A stretch of DNA of 64,000 nucleotides from Piscinibacter sp. HJYY11 (GCF_016735515.1 NZ_JAERQZ010000001.1:124001-188000); one strand, 5' to 3'. Counted from the first letter of the stretch, positions 26,046 through 35,000 are shown. The notes: generated by a model not told the origin, from the sequence alone. Numbers and translations: made by a program.

Positions 26046-27274
26046 GGCTTCGCCGCGCCTGCGCCGCCGTCGCGGCCTGGGCCGTGGCCGCCTTGGCATC
26101 GGCCGCCGAGTTGCCCAAGCTGCTGCTGCCTGAGGTCGGCCTGCGTGCCGCCGATCTCGCCGTGGTCGTCAACGAAGCCGACCCGGACAGTGTGCGCATC
26201 GGCGAGCACTACCAGCGGCAACGAGGGCTGGCGCCCGAGGCGGTGCTGCGGGTGAGCTTCCCGCCCGGCCAGTCTGTGATGAGCCTGGCCGACTTCCAGC
26301 GCGTGCACCAGCAGCTGGCCGAGCGTGTGCCGCATCGGGTGCAAGCCTTTGCACTGGCATGGACCCAGCCATACCGCGTGGACTGCATGTCGATCACCAG
26401 CGCCTTCGCCTTCGGCTTCGACCCGGCCTACTGCGCCACGGGTTGCCAGCTCACCCGCCGCTCGCCGTACTACAACAGCCCGAGCCACGCCCCCCACAGC
26501 GACCATGGCCTGCGCCCCGCCATGATGCTGGCCGGCCGCGACGTCGACGAGGCGCTGGCGCTGATCGACCGAGGCCTGCGCGCGGAAGGCCAGTGGCCGC
26601 GCGGCACGGGCTACCTGGTGAACACCGGTGATGCGAACCGCAACGTCCGGTCTGTCACCTACGACACCGTCAAGCGCTCGCTCGGCCCGGGCTACCCGGT
26701 GAAGGTGGTGCAGGCCGACGAACTCGAGGATCGCCGCGACGTGATGTTCGCCTTCACCGGCTCTCAGTTCGTGCGGCGGATCAAGAGCAACCGCTTCCTC
26801 GACGGCGCGGTGGCCGACCACCTCACGTCGCTCGGCGGCATGCTGACCGACAGCTTCCAGACCTCGGCGCTCGACTGGCTTTCGGCCGGCGCCACCGGCA
26901 GTTACGGCACGGTGGTGGAGCCGTGCAACTTCCGCCAGAAGTTCCCGGACATTCCGGTGCTGATGGGCCGCTACCTCGGTGGCGAGACGCTGATCGAGGC
27001 GTACTGGAAGAGCGTGCTGATGCCGGGGCAGGGCGTCTTCATCGGTGACCCGCTGGCACGCCCTTTCGGTGGTGTGAAGGTGGTGCAGCGCGGCCGCCAG
27101 ATCATGGCCACGACCCACACCCTGCGACCCGGGCGCTATGTGCTGCAGTCCGCGCAACACGCGGTCGGCCCGTTCCGCTCGGTGGCGCGGCTCACGGTGC
27201 CGGGCTACGGCCTCTACGACCTGCGCCTGCCTGCCGAAGGCACGCCGTACTACCGTCTGCTGCCGCTGCGCTGA
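26042..27274 (+). CDS. TIGR03790-type secreted protein
   Basis: A 410-residue protein starting at ATG 26042, overlapping the previous stop. The signal peptide runs to about residue 21 (AALASAAELPK). The body carries VGLRAADLAVVVNEADPDSV and IGEHYQRQRGLAPEAVLRV, then IEAYWKSVLMPGQGVFIGDPLARP, matching the conserved pattern of the TIGR03790 family as I remember it; that family has no assigned function. The last 60 residues form a small beta domain. Coupling to the Wza/Wzz/CpsD genes suggests a periplasmic or outer-surface accessory to polysaccharide export. The family name is recalled from its pattern and unverified. Confidence 0.72.
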   Translation: MRLRRACAAVAAWAVAALASAAELPKLLLPEVGLRAADLAVVVNEADPDSVRIGEHYQRQRGLAPEAVLRVSFPPGQSVMSLADFQRVHQQLAERVPHRVQAFALAWTQPYRVDCMSITSAFAFGFDPAYCATGCQLTRRSPYYNSPSHAPHSDHGLRPAMMLAGRDVDEALALIDRGLRAEGQWPRGTGYLVNTGDANRNVRSVTYDTVKRSLGPGYPVKVVQADELEDRRDVMFAFTGSQFVRRIKSNRFLDGAVADHLTSLGGMLTDSFQTSALDWLSAGATGSYGTVVEPCNFRQKFPDIPVLMGRYLGGETLIEAYWKSVLMPGQGVFIGDPLARPFGGVKVVQRGRQIMATTHTLRPGRYVLQSAQHAVGPFRSVARLTVPGYGLYDLRLPAEGTPYYRLLPLR

Positions 27275-27284
27275 ACGACTCAGG

Positions 27285-27306
27285 GCCGGTCCCGGAGCGG
27301 GCCGGC
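27285..27306 (+). terminator. GC-rich hairpin after the polysaccharide export unit
   Basis: Arms 27285-27294 and 27298-27306 pair through GCCGG and CCCG blocks with one bulged T and a GAG loop, 10 bases after the TIGR03790 stop. No U-tract follows, so it would be a weak or Rho-assisted terminator, or an RNA-stabilising hairpin. Confidence 0.45.
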
Positions 27307-27395
27307 TCGATCGGGCCATGCCGGCGTCGCCCGGCGAAAGACACCCTGTCACCGCGTCCGCGCACCATCAGGTCAACATCCAGGAGGGACGTTTC

Positions 27396-27977
27396 GTGAA
27401 GCACCCAGCACTCAAGGCCGCCGCCATGGCGGCACTTCTCGGCGCCGCGGGCGTCGCCCAGGCCGACTACACCGGCAGCCTCGGCACCATCACGGCGCCG
27501 GCCTCGGTCGCCTTCGCCAACGACACCGGCAGCCACCTCTCGCTGAGCAGCCTCACGCTGCCCAGCCCCTACAACTTCATCGACCGCTGGACCTTCGTGC
27601 TGTCCGGCGACGCCAGCGTCACGAGTCTCGTGGCCGCGTTCCTGTTCGACGACGGCGCAGGCGGGCTGCCGACCTTCGGCATCAGCAACCTGCAGGTCAA
27701 CCTGCTGAACGCGGCGGGTGTGGTGGCCACGAGCTGGCGAACCGTCAACACCTCGGGCCCGTTCACCCAGAGCATCGCCATCACGCCCGCGGCAGGCCTC
27801 GTGCCTGGCAACTACACGCTGCAGATCCGTGGCCAGCTCGAAGGCTCGCCGGCCTCGTACTCCGGCAACCTGATCGCGGCAGGGGTGTCGGCGGTGCCGC
27901 TGCCCGCTGCGCTGCCGCTGCTGGCCGCGGGCATTGCGGTTTTCGGTGCGACCGCACGCCGACGCAAGAACAAGTGA
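27396..27977 (+). CDS. VPLPA-CTERM sorted surface protein
   Basis: A 193-residue protein with a GTG start at 27396 supported by AGGAGGGAC upstream. The signal peptide runs to about residue 23 (GVAQADYTG). The mature part is a small beta-rich domain without known catalytic motifs (FIDRWTFVLSGDASVTSLVA). The C-terminus is a textbook sorting signal: VPLPAALPLLAAGIAVFGA (hydrophobic helix) followed by TARRRKNK. The XrtD-type exosortase at 39772-41364 is the expected processing enzyme. No function beyond surface attachment can be read. Confidence 0.88.
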   Translation: MKHPALKAAAMAALLGAAGVAQADYTGSLGTITAPASVAFANDTGSHLSLSSLTLPSPYNFIDRWTFVLSGDASVTSLVAAFLFDDGAGGLPTFGISNLQVNLLNAAGVVATSWRTVNTSGPFTQSIAITPAAGLVPGNYTLQIRGQLEGSPASYSGNLIAAGVSAVPLPAALPLLAAGIAVFGATARRRKNK

Positions 27978-27978
27978 C

Positions 27979-28176
27979 ATGGCGAGCGTGCAGGAGTTCG
28001 CCCACATCGCCCGGCAGCTCGAATGGCTGGAGGGGCATCTGCGTGGCGAGGCGTCGCCGCCCGATGCGCGCCGCATGGCCGATGCGCTGGGTGCGCTCGC
28101 CTGCGCGCGTGCAGTGGTGGTCGAGCTGGCACAGATTGGCCACACCGAACCCGTGCCGCTGGAGGCCGCCGACTAG
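27979..28176 (+). CDS. Small hypothetical protein (65 aa)
   Basis: ATG 27979 lies one base after the stop of the VPLPA-CTERM gene. The product is a soluble, Ala-rich helical protein (VQEFAHIARQLEWLEGHLRG, DALGALACARAVVVELAQIG) with no signal peptide or membrane segment. I do not recognise a family. Tight spacing suggests co-translation with the preceding gene. Confidence 0.6.
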   Translation: MASVQEFAHIARQLEWLEGHLRGEASPPDARRMADALGALACARAVVVELAQIGHTEPVPLEAAD

Positions 28177-28208
28177 CGGCGCCGCCCCCGGTCCCTCACA
28201 CACGTCAT

Positions 28209-28246
28209 CGATCCGCCGCAGGCGCTGTGCCGGCGGTGATGGATCG
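28209..28246. repeat. Imperfect palindrome upstream of the PhoX-type gene
   Basis: Nested inverted repeats: CGATCC (28209-28214) with GGATCG (28241-28246), and CCGCCG (28213-28218) with CGGCGG (28231-28236). It could end transcription of the small gene upstream or act as an operator for the phosphatase gene starting 45 bases later. No U-tract is present. Confidence 0.4.
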
Positions 28247-28290
28247 GTGCGCCTAGTCATCCCCCAGGAACACCCCAGGAGACGAATTCC

Positions 28291-30720
28291 ATGCAAGACC
28301 TGAATCGCCGCAATTTCCTGAGCTTCGTCGGTGGCACCGGCGTGGCGGTGAGCTCCGTGAGCCTCGGCGGCCTGCTGTCGGCCGAGACGGTCAATGCGGC
28401 CCCTGTGCCGGTGAGCTTCACACCCGTGCGCGTGCCGTTCCCGCTGCCCATCTTCGTGACCAACCAGAACTTTCTGCCCACCGGCGTGAACGGCGCCGGC
28501 TCGCTCATCGCCCCCACCGAGACCGGCGGGCCCGCCGTCGAGCTGCCTACCTACACCGTCATCGACGATGTGGTGGTGGCGCCCGAGTTCGAGCGGTACG
28601 TCATCAGCGCCTGGGGCGACCGCGTGTTCGCCGATGCCAGCCAGTACGTCGGCTTCAACGCCGACTACACCGGCTACATCCCGCTGTCGGGCACCAACGA
28701 AGGCCTGCTGTGGACCAACCACGAGTACGTCTCGTACCCGTTCTCCGAGATCTGCCCCGAGTCGGCCATTACCGCGCCGGCCGGGAACAACGTATTCGAG
28801 CGTGTGATCGGCTACCCGATCCCGACCACCCGCACGCGTGAATACATCGGCGAGAGCCTCTACAACGTCGGTGGCTCCATCCTGCGCATCCGCCGCATCT
28901 CGCGTGGTGGCCGCTTCACGGTGGTGGCCGGCCATGTCGACAATCGTCGCCTGCATGGCCTGTCGGGTCTTGCCATCAACGGCCAGCGTACCGATGCCTA
29001 CTACACCAATGCGCGCGGCACGGTGAGCTATTCGCAGGTCACCTCGTGGGGCAACCGCCCGCACCAGGTCGGCGACGATCGCTACCTCGTGGGCACCGGC
29101 CCGGCCGCGACCGACGTCTTCCCGCTCAGCACCGACACGCTTGGCAACCGCATCATCGGCACGATCGCCAACTGCGCCGGCGGGACCACGCCGTGGGGCA
29201 CCATCCTGTCCTGCGAAGAGAACTTCCAGGCCGACCCCAGTGCCTTCTTCCTCGGCGTGACCGAAGGTGTGCTGCCCAACGGCACGCAGACCGGCTACCT
29301 CAGCGCCGGCACCCAGACCGATACCGGCAGCCGCACCGCCGGTGCGGAGTTCGGCCTGGTTGGCGAGAAGTACGGCTGGGTTGTCGAGATCGACGTGAAG
29401 AACACCGCCGTGCGGGCCAAGAAGCACAGCTGGCTCGGCCGCTTCCGGCACGAGAACGTGGCGCTCAAGGTGCAGGCAGGCCAGCCCTTGGCCGCCTACA
29501 TGGGCGACGACCGACGCGGCGGCCACGTGTGGAAGTTCGCGAGTCACGGCGTGGTGGGCAACGTCACCGACACCGCCAACAGCGCGCTCTTCGAGAACGG
29601 CACGCTCTACGTTGCCCGCTTCAACGCTGACGGCACCGGCACCTGGATCCCGCTGCTGCTGTCCACGCCGACCAACCCCAACGCGCCCAGCGCGCTCACC
29701 TCGGCGCAGTTCGCCAGCGAAGGCGTGCGTGACCGCAATGGCCTCACGAACCTGCCGCGCCGAGCCGGTGTCGCAGGCCAGACGGTCGACGGCGGCTTCT
29801 TCGCCTGCACCACGCTCAATGAAGCCTCCGCGCTGCCCGACTACCAGGGCCGCACGCTGGCCAATTTCTACACCTCGCAAGGCGCCATCCTGTGCGATGC
29901 CTTCGCCGCGGCCAATCTCGTGGGCGGCACGCCCTCGGCGCGCCCGGAAGATGTGGAAGTGCATCCGAAGACCGGCGAAGTCTTCATCGCGTTCACCGAC
30001 GGCGCCGCCGGCAGCGATGGTTATGCCGACTCGCGCATCTTCACGGTGAGCAAGTACAACGCCGCAATCAACACCGAACAGCAGAGCGGTGGCCTCTACA
30101 AGATCGTGGAAGCCGGCAACGACCCCGCCGCGACGACCTTCACCTGGTCGCGCTTCCTGCAGGGTGGAGAGTCCGGTGCTGCGAACGGCGCGGGTTTTGC
30201 CAACCTCGACAACCTCGCCTTCGACCCCAAGGGCAACGTGTGGGGCGTGATGGACATGTCCACCAACCTGCACAACGGCCTGGGCCTCGGCACGAGTGCC
30301 ACGCCGACCACCATCAACCACGCCCTGGCCGGCTCGGGCAACGCGGCGAATCTGGTGGGCGTGTACGGCAACAACTGGATGTTCTGCATCCCGACCGAAG
30401 GGCCGGATGCGGGCAAGCAGTTGCCGTTTGCCATCGGCCCCATGCGCAGCGAGTTGACCGGGCCGACCTTCGTCGGCGACCACCTGCTGCTCGCCGTGCA
30501 ACACCCGGGCGAGAACGCGCCGATCGACGCGCAGAACACCGGCCCGCGCAGCCGCACGATCGAGATGCTTTCGCTCGACGGCAGCAGCACCTTCAACCAG
30601 ACGCGCACCGTGCCCTTCGGCTCTCAGTGGCCGAGCAACACGATCGCCGGCAACACGAGCGGCATCCCGAAGCCGGCCGTGATCGGCATCCGCCGCAAGA
30701 ACGGCGGCAGCTTCATCTGA
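28291..30720 (+). CDS. phoX: PhoX-type (DUF839) secreted phosphatase
   Basis: An 809-residue protein. The N-terminus has a Tat signal (LNRRNFLSFVGGTG, twin Arg at 6-7) and an AxA-like cleavage region near 38. The body has DUF839/PhoX signatures: GTNEGLLWTNHEYVSYPF near 130, GGTTPWGTILSCEENFQ near 300, FRHENVALKVQAGQPLAAYM and RPEDVEVHPKTGEVFIAFTD near 560. PhoX enzymes are calcium/iron-dependent phosphomonoesterases exported folded by Tat and induced by phosphate starvation in many bacteria. No clear Pho box is visible upstream. It is followed 14 bases on by a VPLPA-CTERM gene and then by a nuclease, forming a possible DNA/phosphoester degradation unit. Confidence 0.85.
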   Translation: MQDLNRRNFLSFVGGTGVAVSSVSLGGLLSAETVNAAPVPVSFTPVRVPFPLPIFVTNQNFLPTGVNGAGSLIAPTETGGPAVELPTYTVIDDVVVAPEFERYVISAWGDRVFADASQYVGFNADYTGYIPLSGTNEGLLWTNHEYVSYPFSEICPESAITAPAGNNVFERVIGYPIPTTRTREYIGESLYNVGGSILRIRRISRGGRFTVVAGHVDNRRLHGLSGLAINGQRTDAYYTNARGTVSYSQVTSWGNRPHQVGDDRYLVGTGPAATDVFPLSTDTLGNRIIGTIANCAGGTTPWGTILSCEENFQADPSAFFLGVTEGVLPNGTQTGYLSAGTQTDTGSRTAGAEFGLVGEKYGWVVEIDVKNTAVRAKKHSWLGRFRHENVALKVQAGQPLAAYMGDDRRGGHVWKFASHGVVGNVTDTANSALFENGTLYVARFNADGTGTWIPLLLSTPTNPNAPSALTSAQFASEGVRDRNGLTNLPRRAGVAGQTVDGGFFACTTLNEASALPDYQGRTLANFYTSQGAILCDAFAAANLVGGTPSARPEDVEVHPKTGEVFIAFTDGAAGSDGYADSRIFTVSKYNAAINTEQQSGGLYKIVEAGNDPAATTFTWSRFLQGGESGAANGAGFANLDNLAFDPKGNVWGVMDMSTNLHNGLGLGTSATPTTINHALAGSGNAANLVGVYGNNWMFCIPTEGPDAGKQLPFAIGPMRSELTGPTFVGDHLLLAVQHPGENAPIDAQNTGPRSRTIEMLSLDGSSTFNQTRTVPFGSQWPSNTIAGNTSGIPKPAVIGIRRKNGGSFI

Positions 30721-30734
30721 ACCCGGAGACACCC

Positions 30735-31295
30735 ATGAAGAAACTCATCGCGTTTGCCGCCCTTCTGTGGGTCGCCATGGCCGGCAGCACGCAGGCCGCC
30801 ATCGTCACTGCCAGCAGCAGCTACCGCGTCGACTTCGCAAGCGTGGGCCTTGCTGCGGCGACCAGCCTGCCGACGAGTTCGACCTTCCTCGTCAGCGCCA
30901 CCTTCGACGACGTCAACCTCGTGGGCAACGAGATCACGATCGTGCCCAGCTCGCCGACCGACACCTTCGAGGTGTTCTTCGGCACCGCGCCCGGTGGCTT
31001 CACCGCGGCGAGCGACCTCTACGGGGGCCCGCTCCTGCAGGTGCAGCAGAGCGGCTCCGCACTCACCATCGCCGGGCTCTGGTTCGAGACGCTCTTCAGC
31101 ATCGGCTCGGGCCCCGCGGCCGGCAACTACCTGCTGAGCTTCTCGGGCAGCGGCTTCCAGGTCACGCCCGAAGGCAACACCACCGACTTCGTGATGACGG
31201 GCGCGGTGTCGGCCGTGCCGCTGCCGGGCGTGCTGCCGCTGCTGCTGGCCGGTCTCGGTGGCCTCGGTTTCGTGGCACGTCGCAAGAAGCAATGA
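30735..31295 (+). CDS. VPLPA-CTERM sorted surface protein
   Basis: A 186-residue protein with a signal peptide (MKKLIAFAALLWVAMAGSTQAA), a beta-rich mature domain (ATSLPTSSTFLVSATFDDVN, DTFEVFFGTAPGGFTAASDL) and the C-terminal sorting signal VPLPGVLPLLLAGLGGLGFV followed by ARRKKQ. It lies between the PhoX-type phosphatase and the nuclease on the same strand, with gaps of 14 and 22 bases. Substrate of XrtD by motif; no other function visible. Confidence 0.88.
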   Translation: MKKLIAFAALLWVAMAGSTQAAIVTASSSYRVDFASVGLAAATSLPTSSTFLVSATFDDVNLVGNEITIVPSSPTDTFEVFFGTAPGGFTAASDLYGGPLLQVQQSGSALTIAGLWFETLFSIGSGPAAGNYLLSFSGSGFQVTPEGNTTDFVMTGAVSAVPLPGVLPLLLAGLGGLGFVARRKKQ

Positions 31296-31317
31296 CGCGC
31301 TGACAGGAGAGAGCGTG

Positions 31318-34300
31318 ATGAAACGGAGCTGGCTGGCCGCACTCGCGGTGGTAGGCATGGTGACGAGCGCGACGGCGCTGGCGTCGACCTCGGGCGTCGT
31401 GATCAGCCAGGTGTACGGCGGCGGCGGCAATGCCGGCGCGCCCTACACCCACGACTTCGTCGAGCTCTACAACGCGAGTGCCGCGTCGGTGTCGATCAAC
31501 AACTGGTCGATCCAGTACACCTCGGCCACGGGCACCAGCTGGGGCAGCCAGAAGGTCAATCTCACCGGCTCCATCGGCGCCGGCCAGTACCTGCTGATCC
31601 AGCTCGGCAGCGGCGGCGCCAACGGCGTGGCGCTGCCCGCGGCCAACTTCAGCGGCGGCTTCAACATGAGCGCCACGACCGGCAAGGTGGCCCTCGTGAG
31701 CAGCACCACCTCGCTGCCCGCCTCAGCGTGCCCGAGCGACCCGACGATCGTCGACCTGGTCGGCTTCGGCGGCGGCAACTGCTTCGAGACTGCGGTGGCT
31801 CCCTCACCATCGGCCACGACCGCCCTGATCCGCAACGCCAGCGGCTGCACCGACACCGACAACAACAGCACGGACTTCACCGTCGCCGGGCCCACGCCGC
31901 GCAACATGGCCTCGCCGAGCGGCAGCTGCGGCGTGGTCGCGCAGCCGGTTGTGCCCTCTTGCCCAAGCACGCTCAACGTGGCCACCGGCGCGGTGATCGA
32001 CTTCGCGCTCTCGGCTGCCGATGCCGACAGCATCGTCAACGCCGCCTCCTTCGCGGGCGGCAGCGTCGCGGGCATGAGCCTGACCTCGTTCACGCCGGCG
32101 CTGGCCGATGGCGGCACGGCCACGGTGCGTCTCGCGCTCGATGGCTCTATATCTGCCGGCAGCTACCCGGTGGTCGTGAGTTTCGCCAACAACGAGAGCC
32201 AGAGTGCGAACTGCACCGTCACGCTCAACGTTGCGGCGGTATCGCCCACCTTCACCCCGATCTACACGATCCAGGGCAGCGGTGTGACCAGCACGATGAC
32301 CGGCGGCGGCCGCACCACACGGGGCGTGGTCACCAAGGTCAACAACAACGGCTACTTCCTCCAGGATCCGACCGGTGACGGCGACCCCGCCACGTCGGAC
32401 GGCATCTTCGTCTTCACCAGCACCGCCCCCATCGTCTCGCCGGGCCACCTGGTGCAGATCACCGGCAGCGTGACCGAGTTCAACACCGGCGCGGCCGGCA
32501 ACGCGATCACAGCGGCCAACCCGGTCACCGAATTCACGAGCCTCAGCAACACGACCTTCCTGGGCACCGGGACCATCGGCCCGACGGTCATCACGTTTCC
32601 GATCGCCATCCAGGGCGACCTCGAGCGCTACGAAGGCATGCTGGTGCAGATCAACACCACGCTCACCGCCTCGCAGAACTACTTCCAGGGCCGCTACGGC
32701 CAGGTCACGCTGTCGGCCAACGGCCGGCTGGTGAAGCCGACGAACGTGCACCGCCCCGGCACGCCGCTCGCGCTCAGCCTGCAGGACCTGAACGCCCGCA
32801 GCAGCATCATGCTGGACGATGGCCTGAGCAGCCAGAACCCCAGCCCCACGCCCTACATCGGCGCCGACAACACCCTGCGCGCCGGCGACACGATTGCCGG
32901 GATCACCGGCGTCATCGACTACGGCCTCGCGACCAATCTCACAGACGGCCTCGCGATGTACCGCATCCACCCCACAGTGGCGCCCAGCTTCACCCGCGTC
33001 AACCACCGCACTGCCACGCCGCCCCCGGCCGGTGGCACGGTGAAGGTGGCCAGCTTCAACGTGCTCAACTACTTCACCACCTTCACCGACGGCACCAACG
33101 CCGCCGGCCAGACCGGCCAGGTGTGCACGCAGGGCAGCGACACGCCCTCGGCCTCGCTGTGCCGCGGTGCCAGCAGCAACGCCGAGTTCCTGCGCCAGCG
33201 CGCCAAGATCGTGCAGGCGATGGTGACCATCAATGCCGACGTGTTCGGCCTGATGGAGATCCAGAACAACGGCAACTCCGCCGCGCAGAACCTGGTCGAT
33301 GCGCTCAACGCGCAGCTGGGATTCTCCGTCTACGCCGTCGTGCCGGCCCCACCCACGACCGGCACCGATGCGATCCGCGTGGCGATGATCTACAAGCCGG
33401 GCACGCTCGCACTCTCGGGCTCCCCAATGAGCGACGGCAACGCGATCCACAACCGCCCACCGTTCGCGCAGACCTTCTCGGCCGGTGGCCAGAGGTTCAG
33501 CGTGGTCGTCAACCACTTCAAGTCCAAGGGCAGCTGCCCCTCGGGCGGCGCGGACGCCGACCAGGGCGACGGCCAAGGCTGCTGGAACAGCACGCGCCGC
33601 CAGCAGGCAACCGCGCTCCTGAGCTTCATCAACACGGTGAAGACGGCGGCGGCAGACGACGACGTGATCGTGATCGGCGACCTCAACGCCTACGGGCAGG
33701 AAGACCCGGTGAACGACCTGGTGGTTGGCGGCCTCGTGAACGAGGCCGCGGGCGGCTACTCCTACGTGTTCGACGGCGAAGCCGGTGCGCTCGACCACGC
33801 CCTGACCACGCCCAGCCTGTCGACGCAGGTGACGGGCGCGGTGCACTGGCACATCAACGCCGACGAGCCGTCGATCATCGACTACAACCTCGATTTCAAG
33901 CAGCCGGCCTGCCCGACCTGCGGCCCCGACTACTACAGCGCCACACCCTACCGTGCGTCCGACCACGACCCGGTGGTGATCGGCCTGAACCTCTCGAGCG
34001 GCACGGCGCAGACGATCAGCTTCGGCACGCTGCCCAACCGCATCATCGGCTCCGGCAGTTTCGCGGTGAACGCCACGGCCAGCTCGGGCCTCGTGGTGAG
34101 CTTCAGCTCCACCACGCCGTCGACCTGCGGCGTGACGGCCGGTGGCACGGTGAGCCTGCTGGCGGTCGGTACCTGCACCGTGCGGGCCGACCAGTCTGGC
34201 AATGGCACCTACGCCGCAGCACCGAGCGTCGACCGCTCGTTCAGCATCACCGCCACAGGCGCGGCGCAGACGATCACCTTCCCACCGCTGCCCGATGTGC

Positions 34301-34623
34301 CGGTGACGGGCGGCCCGGTCACGCTCGCCGGTACCGCGAGCTCCGGACTCGTCGTGAGCTACAGCAGCCTGACGCCGCTCGTGTGCACCGTGATTGGCAG
34401 CACGCTCACGCTCGTGGCCACCGGCACCTGCACGGTGGCGGCCGACCAGGGCGGCAACTTCACCTATGCCGCCGCGGCGCAGGTCAGCCAGTCTTTCGCC
34501 GTCACGGCCGCCGGCCCGGGCGGTGGGGATGGCGAGGTGCCGACGCTGCCCGAGTGGGCGGCGATCCTGATGGCGACACTGCTCTTCGGGGTGGCGGCGC
34601 GGCGCCAGGCTGGTCGAAAGTGA
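31318..34623 (+). CDS. ExeM/NucH-type extracellular nuclease with IPTL-CTERM signal
   Basis: A 1,101-residue secreted protein starting at ATG 31318 behind AGGAGAG. Order: signal peptide to about 22; lamin-tail-type domain at about 24-180 (VVISQVYGGGGNAGAPYTHDFVEL region); an OB-fold-like region at about 330-460; an endonuclease/exonuclease/phosphatase domain at about 580-900 (VASFNVLNYFTTF, GLMEIQNNGN, VVNHFKSKGSC, VIGDLNAYGQEDP, YRASDHDPVVIGL); two copies of a roughly 80-residue bacterial Ig-like repeat (QTISFGTLPN and QTITFPPLPD); and a C-terminal VPTLPEWAAILMATLLFGVA then ARRQAGRK. That last part is an IPTL-type sorting signal, matching the XrtH exosortase encoded at 36290-36841. Predicted to degrade extracellular DNA while held at the surface. 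Confidence 0.9.
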   Translation: MKRSWLAALAVVGMVTSATALASTSGVVISQVYGGGGNAGAPYTHDFVELYNASAASVSINNWSIQYTSATGTSWGSQKVNLTGSIGAGQYLLIQLGSGGANGVALPAANFSGGFNMSATTGKVALVSSTTSLPASACPSDPTIVDLVGFGGGNCFETAVAPSPSATTALIRNASGCTDTDNNSTDFTVAGPTPRNMASPSGSCGVVAQPVVPSCPSTLNVATGAVIDFALSAADADSIVNAASFAGGSVAGMSLTSFTPALADGGTATVRLALDGSISAGSYPVVVSFANNESQSANCTVTLNVAAVSPTFTPIYTIQGSGVTSTMTGGGRTTRGVVTKVNNNGYFLQDPTGDGDPATSDGIFVFTSTAPIVSPGHLVQITGSVTEFNTGAAGNAITAANPVTEFTSLSNTTFLGTGTIGPTVITFPIAIQGDLERYEGMLVQINTTLTASQNYFQGRYGQVTLSANGRLVKPTNVHRPGTPLALSLQDLNARSSIMLDDGLSSQNPSPTPYIGADNTLRAGDTIAGITGVIDYGLATNLTDGLAMYRIHPTVAPSFTRVNHRTATPPPAGGTVKVASFNVLNYFTTFTDGTNAAGQTGQVCTQGSDTPSASLCRGASSNAEFLRQRAKIVQAMVTINADVFGLMEIQNNGNSAAQNLVDALNAQLGFSVYAVVPAPPTTGTDAIRVAMIYKPGTLALSGSPMSDGNAIHNRPPFAQTFSAGGQRFSVVVNHFKSKGSCPSGGADADQGDGQGCWNSTRRQQATALLSFINTVKTAAADDDVIVIGDLNAYGQEDPVNDLVVGGLVNEAAGGYSYVFDGEAGALDHALTTPSLSTQVTGAVHWHINADEPSIIDYNLDFKQPACPTCGPDYYSATPYRASDHDPVVIGLNLSSGTAQTISFGTLPNRIIGSGSFAVNATASSGLVVSFSSTTPSTCGVTAGGTVSLLAVGTCTVRADQSGNGTYAAAPSVDRSFSITATGAAQTITFPPLPDVPVTGGPVTLAGTASSGLVVSYSSLTPLVCTVIGSTLTLVATGTCTVAADQGGNFTYAAAAQVSQSFAVTAAGPGGGDGEVPTLPEWAAILMATLLFGVAARRQAGRK

Positions 34624-34685
34624 ACAGGGTGGCGCGGGCATGGTCCATGCTCGTCGCACGGAGCCCTCTGCCGTGGGTGGTGTGA

Positions 34686-34709
34686 CACAGCGGGGCGTGC
34701 CCCGCTGTG
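34686..34709 (+). terminator. Strong hairpin after the nuclease gene
   Basis: CACAGCGGGG (34686-34695) and CCCCGCTGTG (34700-34709) form a perfect 10-bp stem with a CGTG loop, 62 bases past the nuclease stop. No U-tract follows, so the terminator call is tentative. Confidence 0.5.
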
Positions 34710-34759
34710 GCGCAACCAGGCCGCTGCGGTGTCCTCAACCAGTGCATGAGGTGCCCGAC

Positions 34760-34987
34760 ATGAGCTTTGCGCAGCAGACTGCCACGGTGTACAGCTTCAA
34801 GTCCTACACGAGGGCCGAAGACGGTCCCGAGCTGTCCACCTTCAAGGCAACGCGACGGGCGATCGCCTTCACCTTCCTCGGTGAGGTGGTGGAGGGAACG
34901 GCCGAGCAGGTGGAACTCTCGGCGTTGGACCCACAAGGTGCCTACCGGCGCGTGGCCACGGGATGGGGCGAACTGGGCAAACACTGA
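34760..34987 (+). CDS. Small hypothetical protein (75 aa)
   Basis: ATG 34760 gives MSFAQQTATVYSFKSYTRAE and a compact soluble domain ending WGELGKH; in-frame upstream starts exist but read into low-complexity sequence. It has no signal peptide, membrane segment or motif that I recognise. It sits after the nuclease hairpin and converges with the basic-tailed DNA-binding gene 14 bases away. Confidence 0.5.
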   Translation: MSFAQQTATVYSFKSYTRAEDGPELSTFKATRRAIAFTFLGEVVEGTAEQVELSALDPQGAYRRVATGWGELGKH

Positions 34988-35000
34988 GCCCGGAGGCGGC

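Noticed and set aside
27781..30732. A 983-codon open frame antisense to the PhoX-type gene
   Set aside because: Composition is typical of a shadow frame and PhoX motifs on the plus strand are unambiguous.
33990..34500. Tandem repeat suggesting recombination in the nuclease gene
   Set aside because: The two copies are divergent Ig-like domains at protein level, a normal architecture, not a recent DNA duplication.
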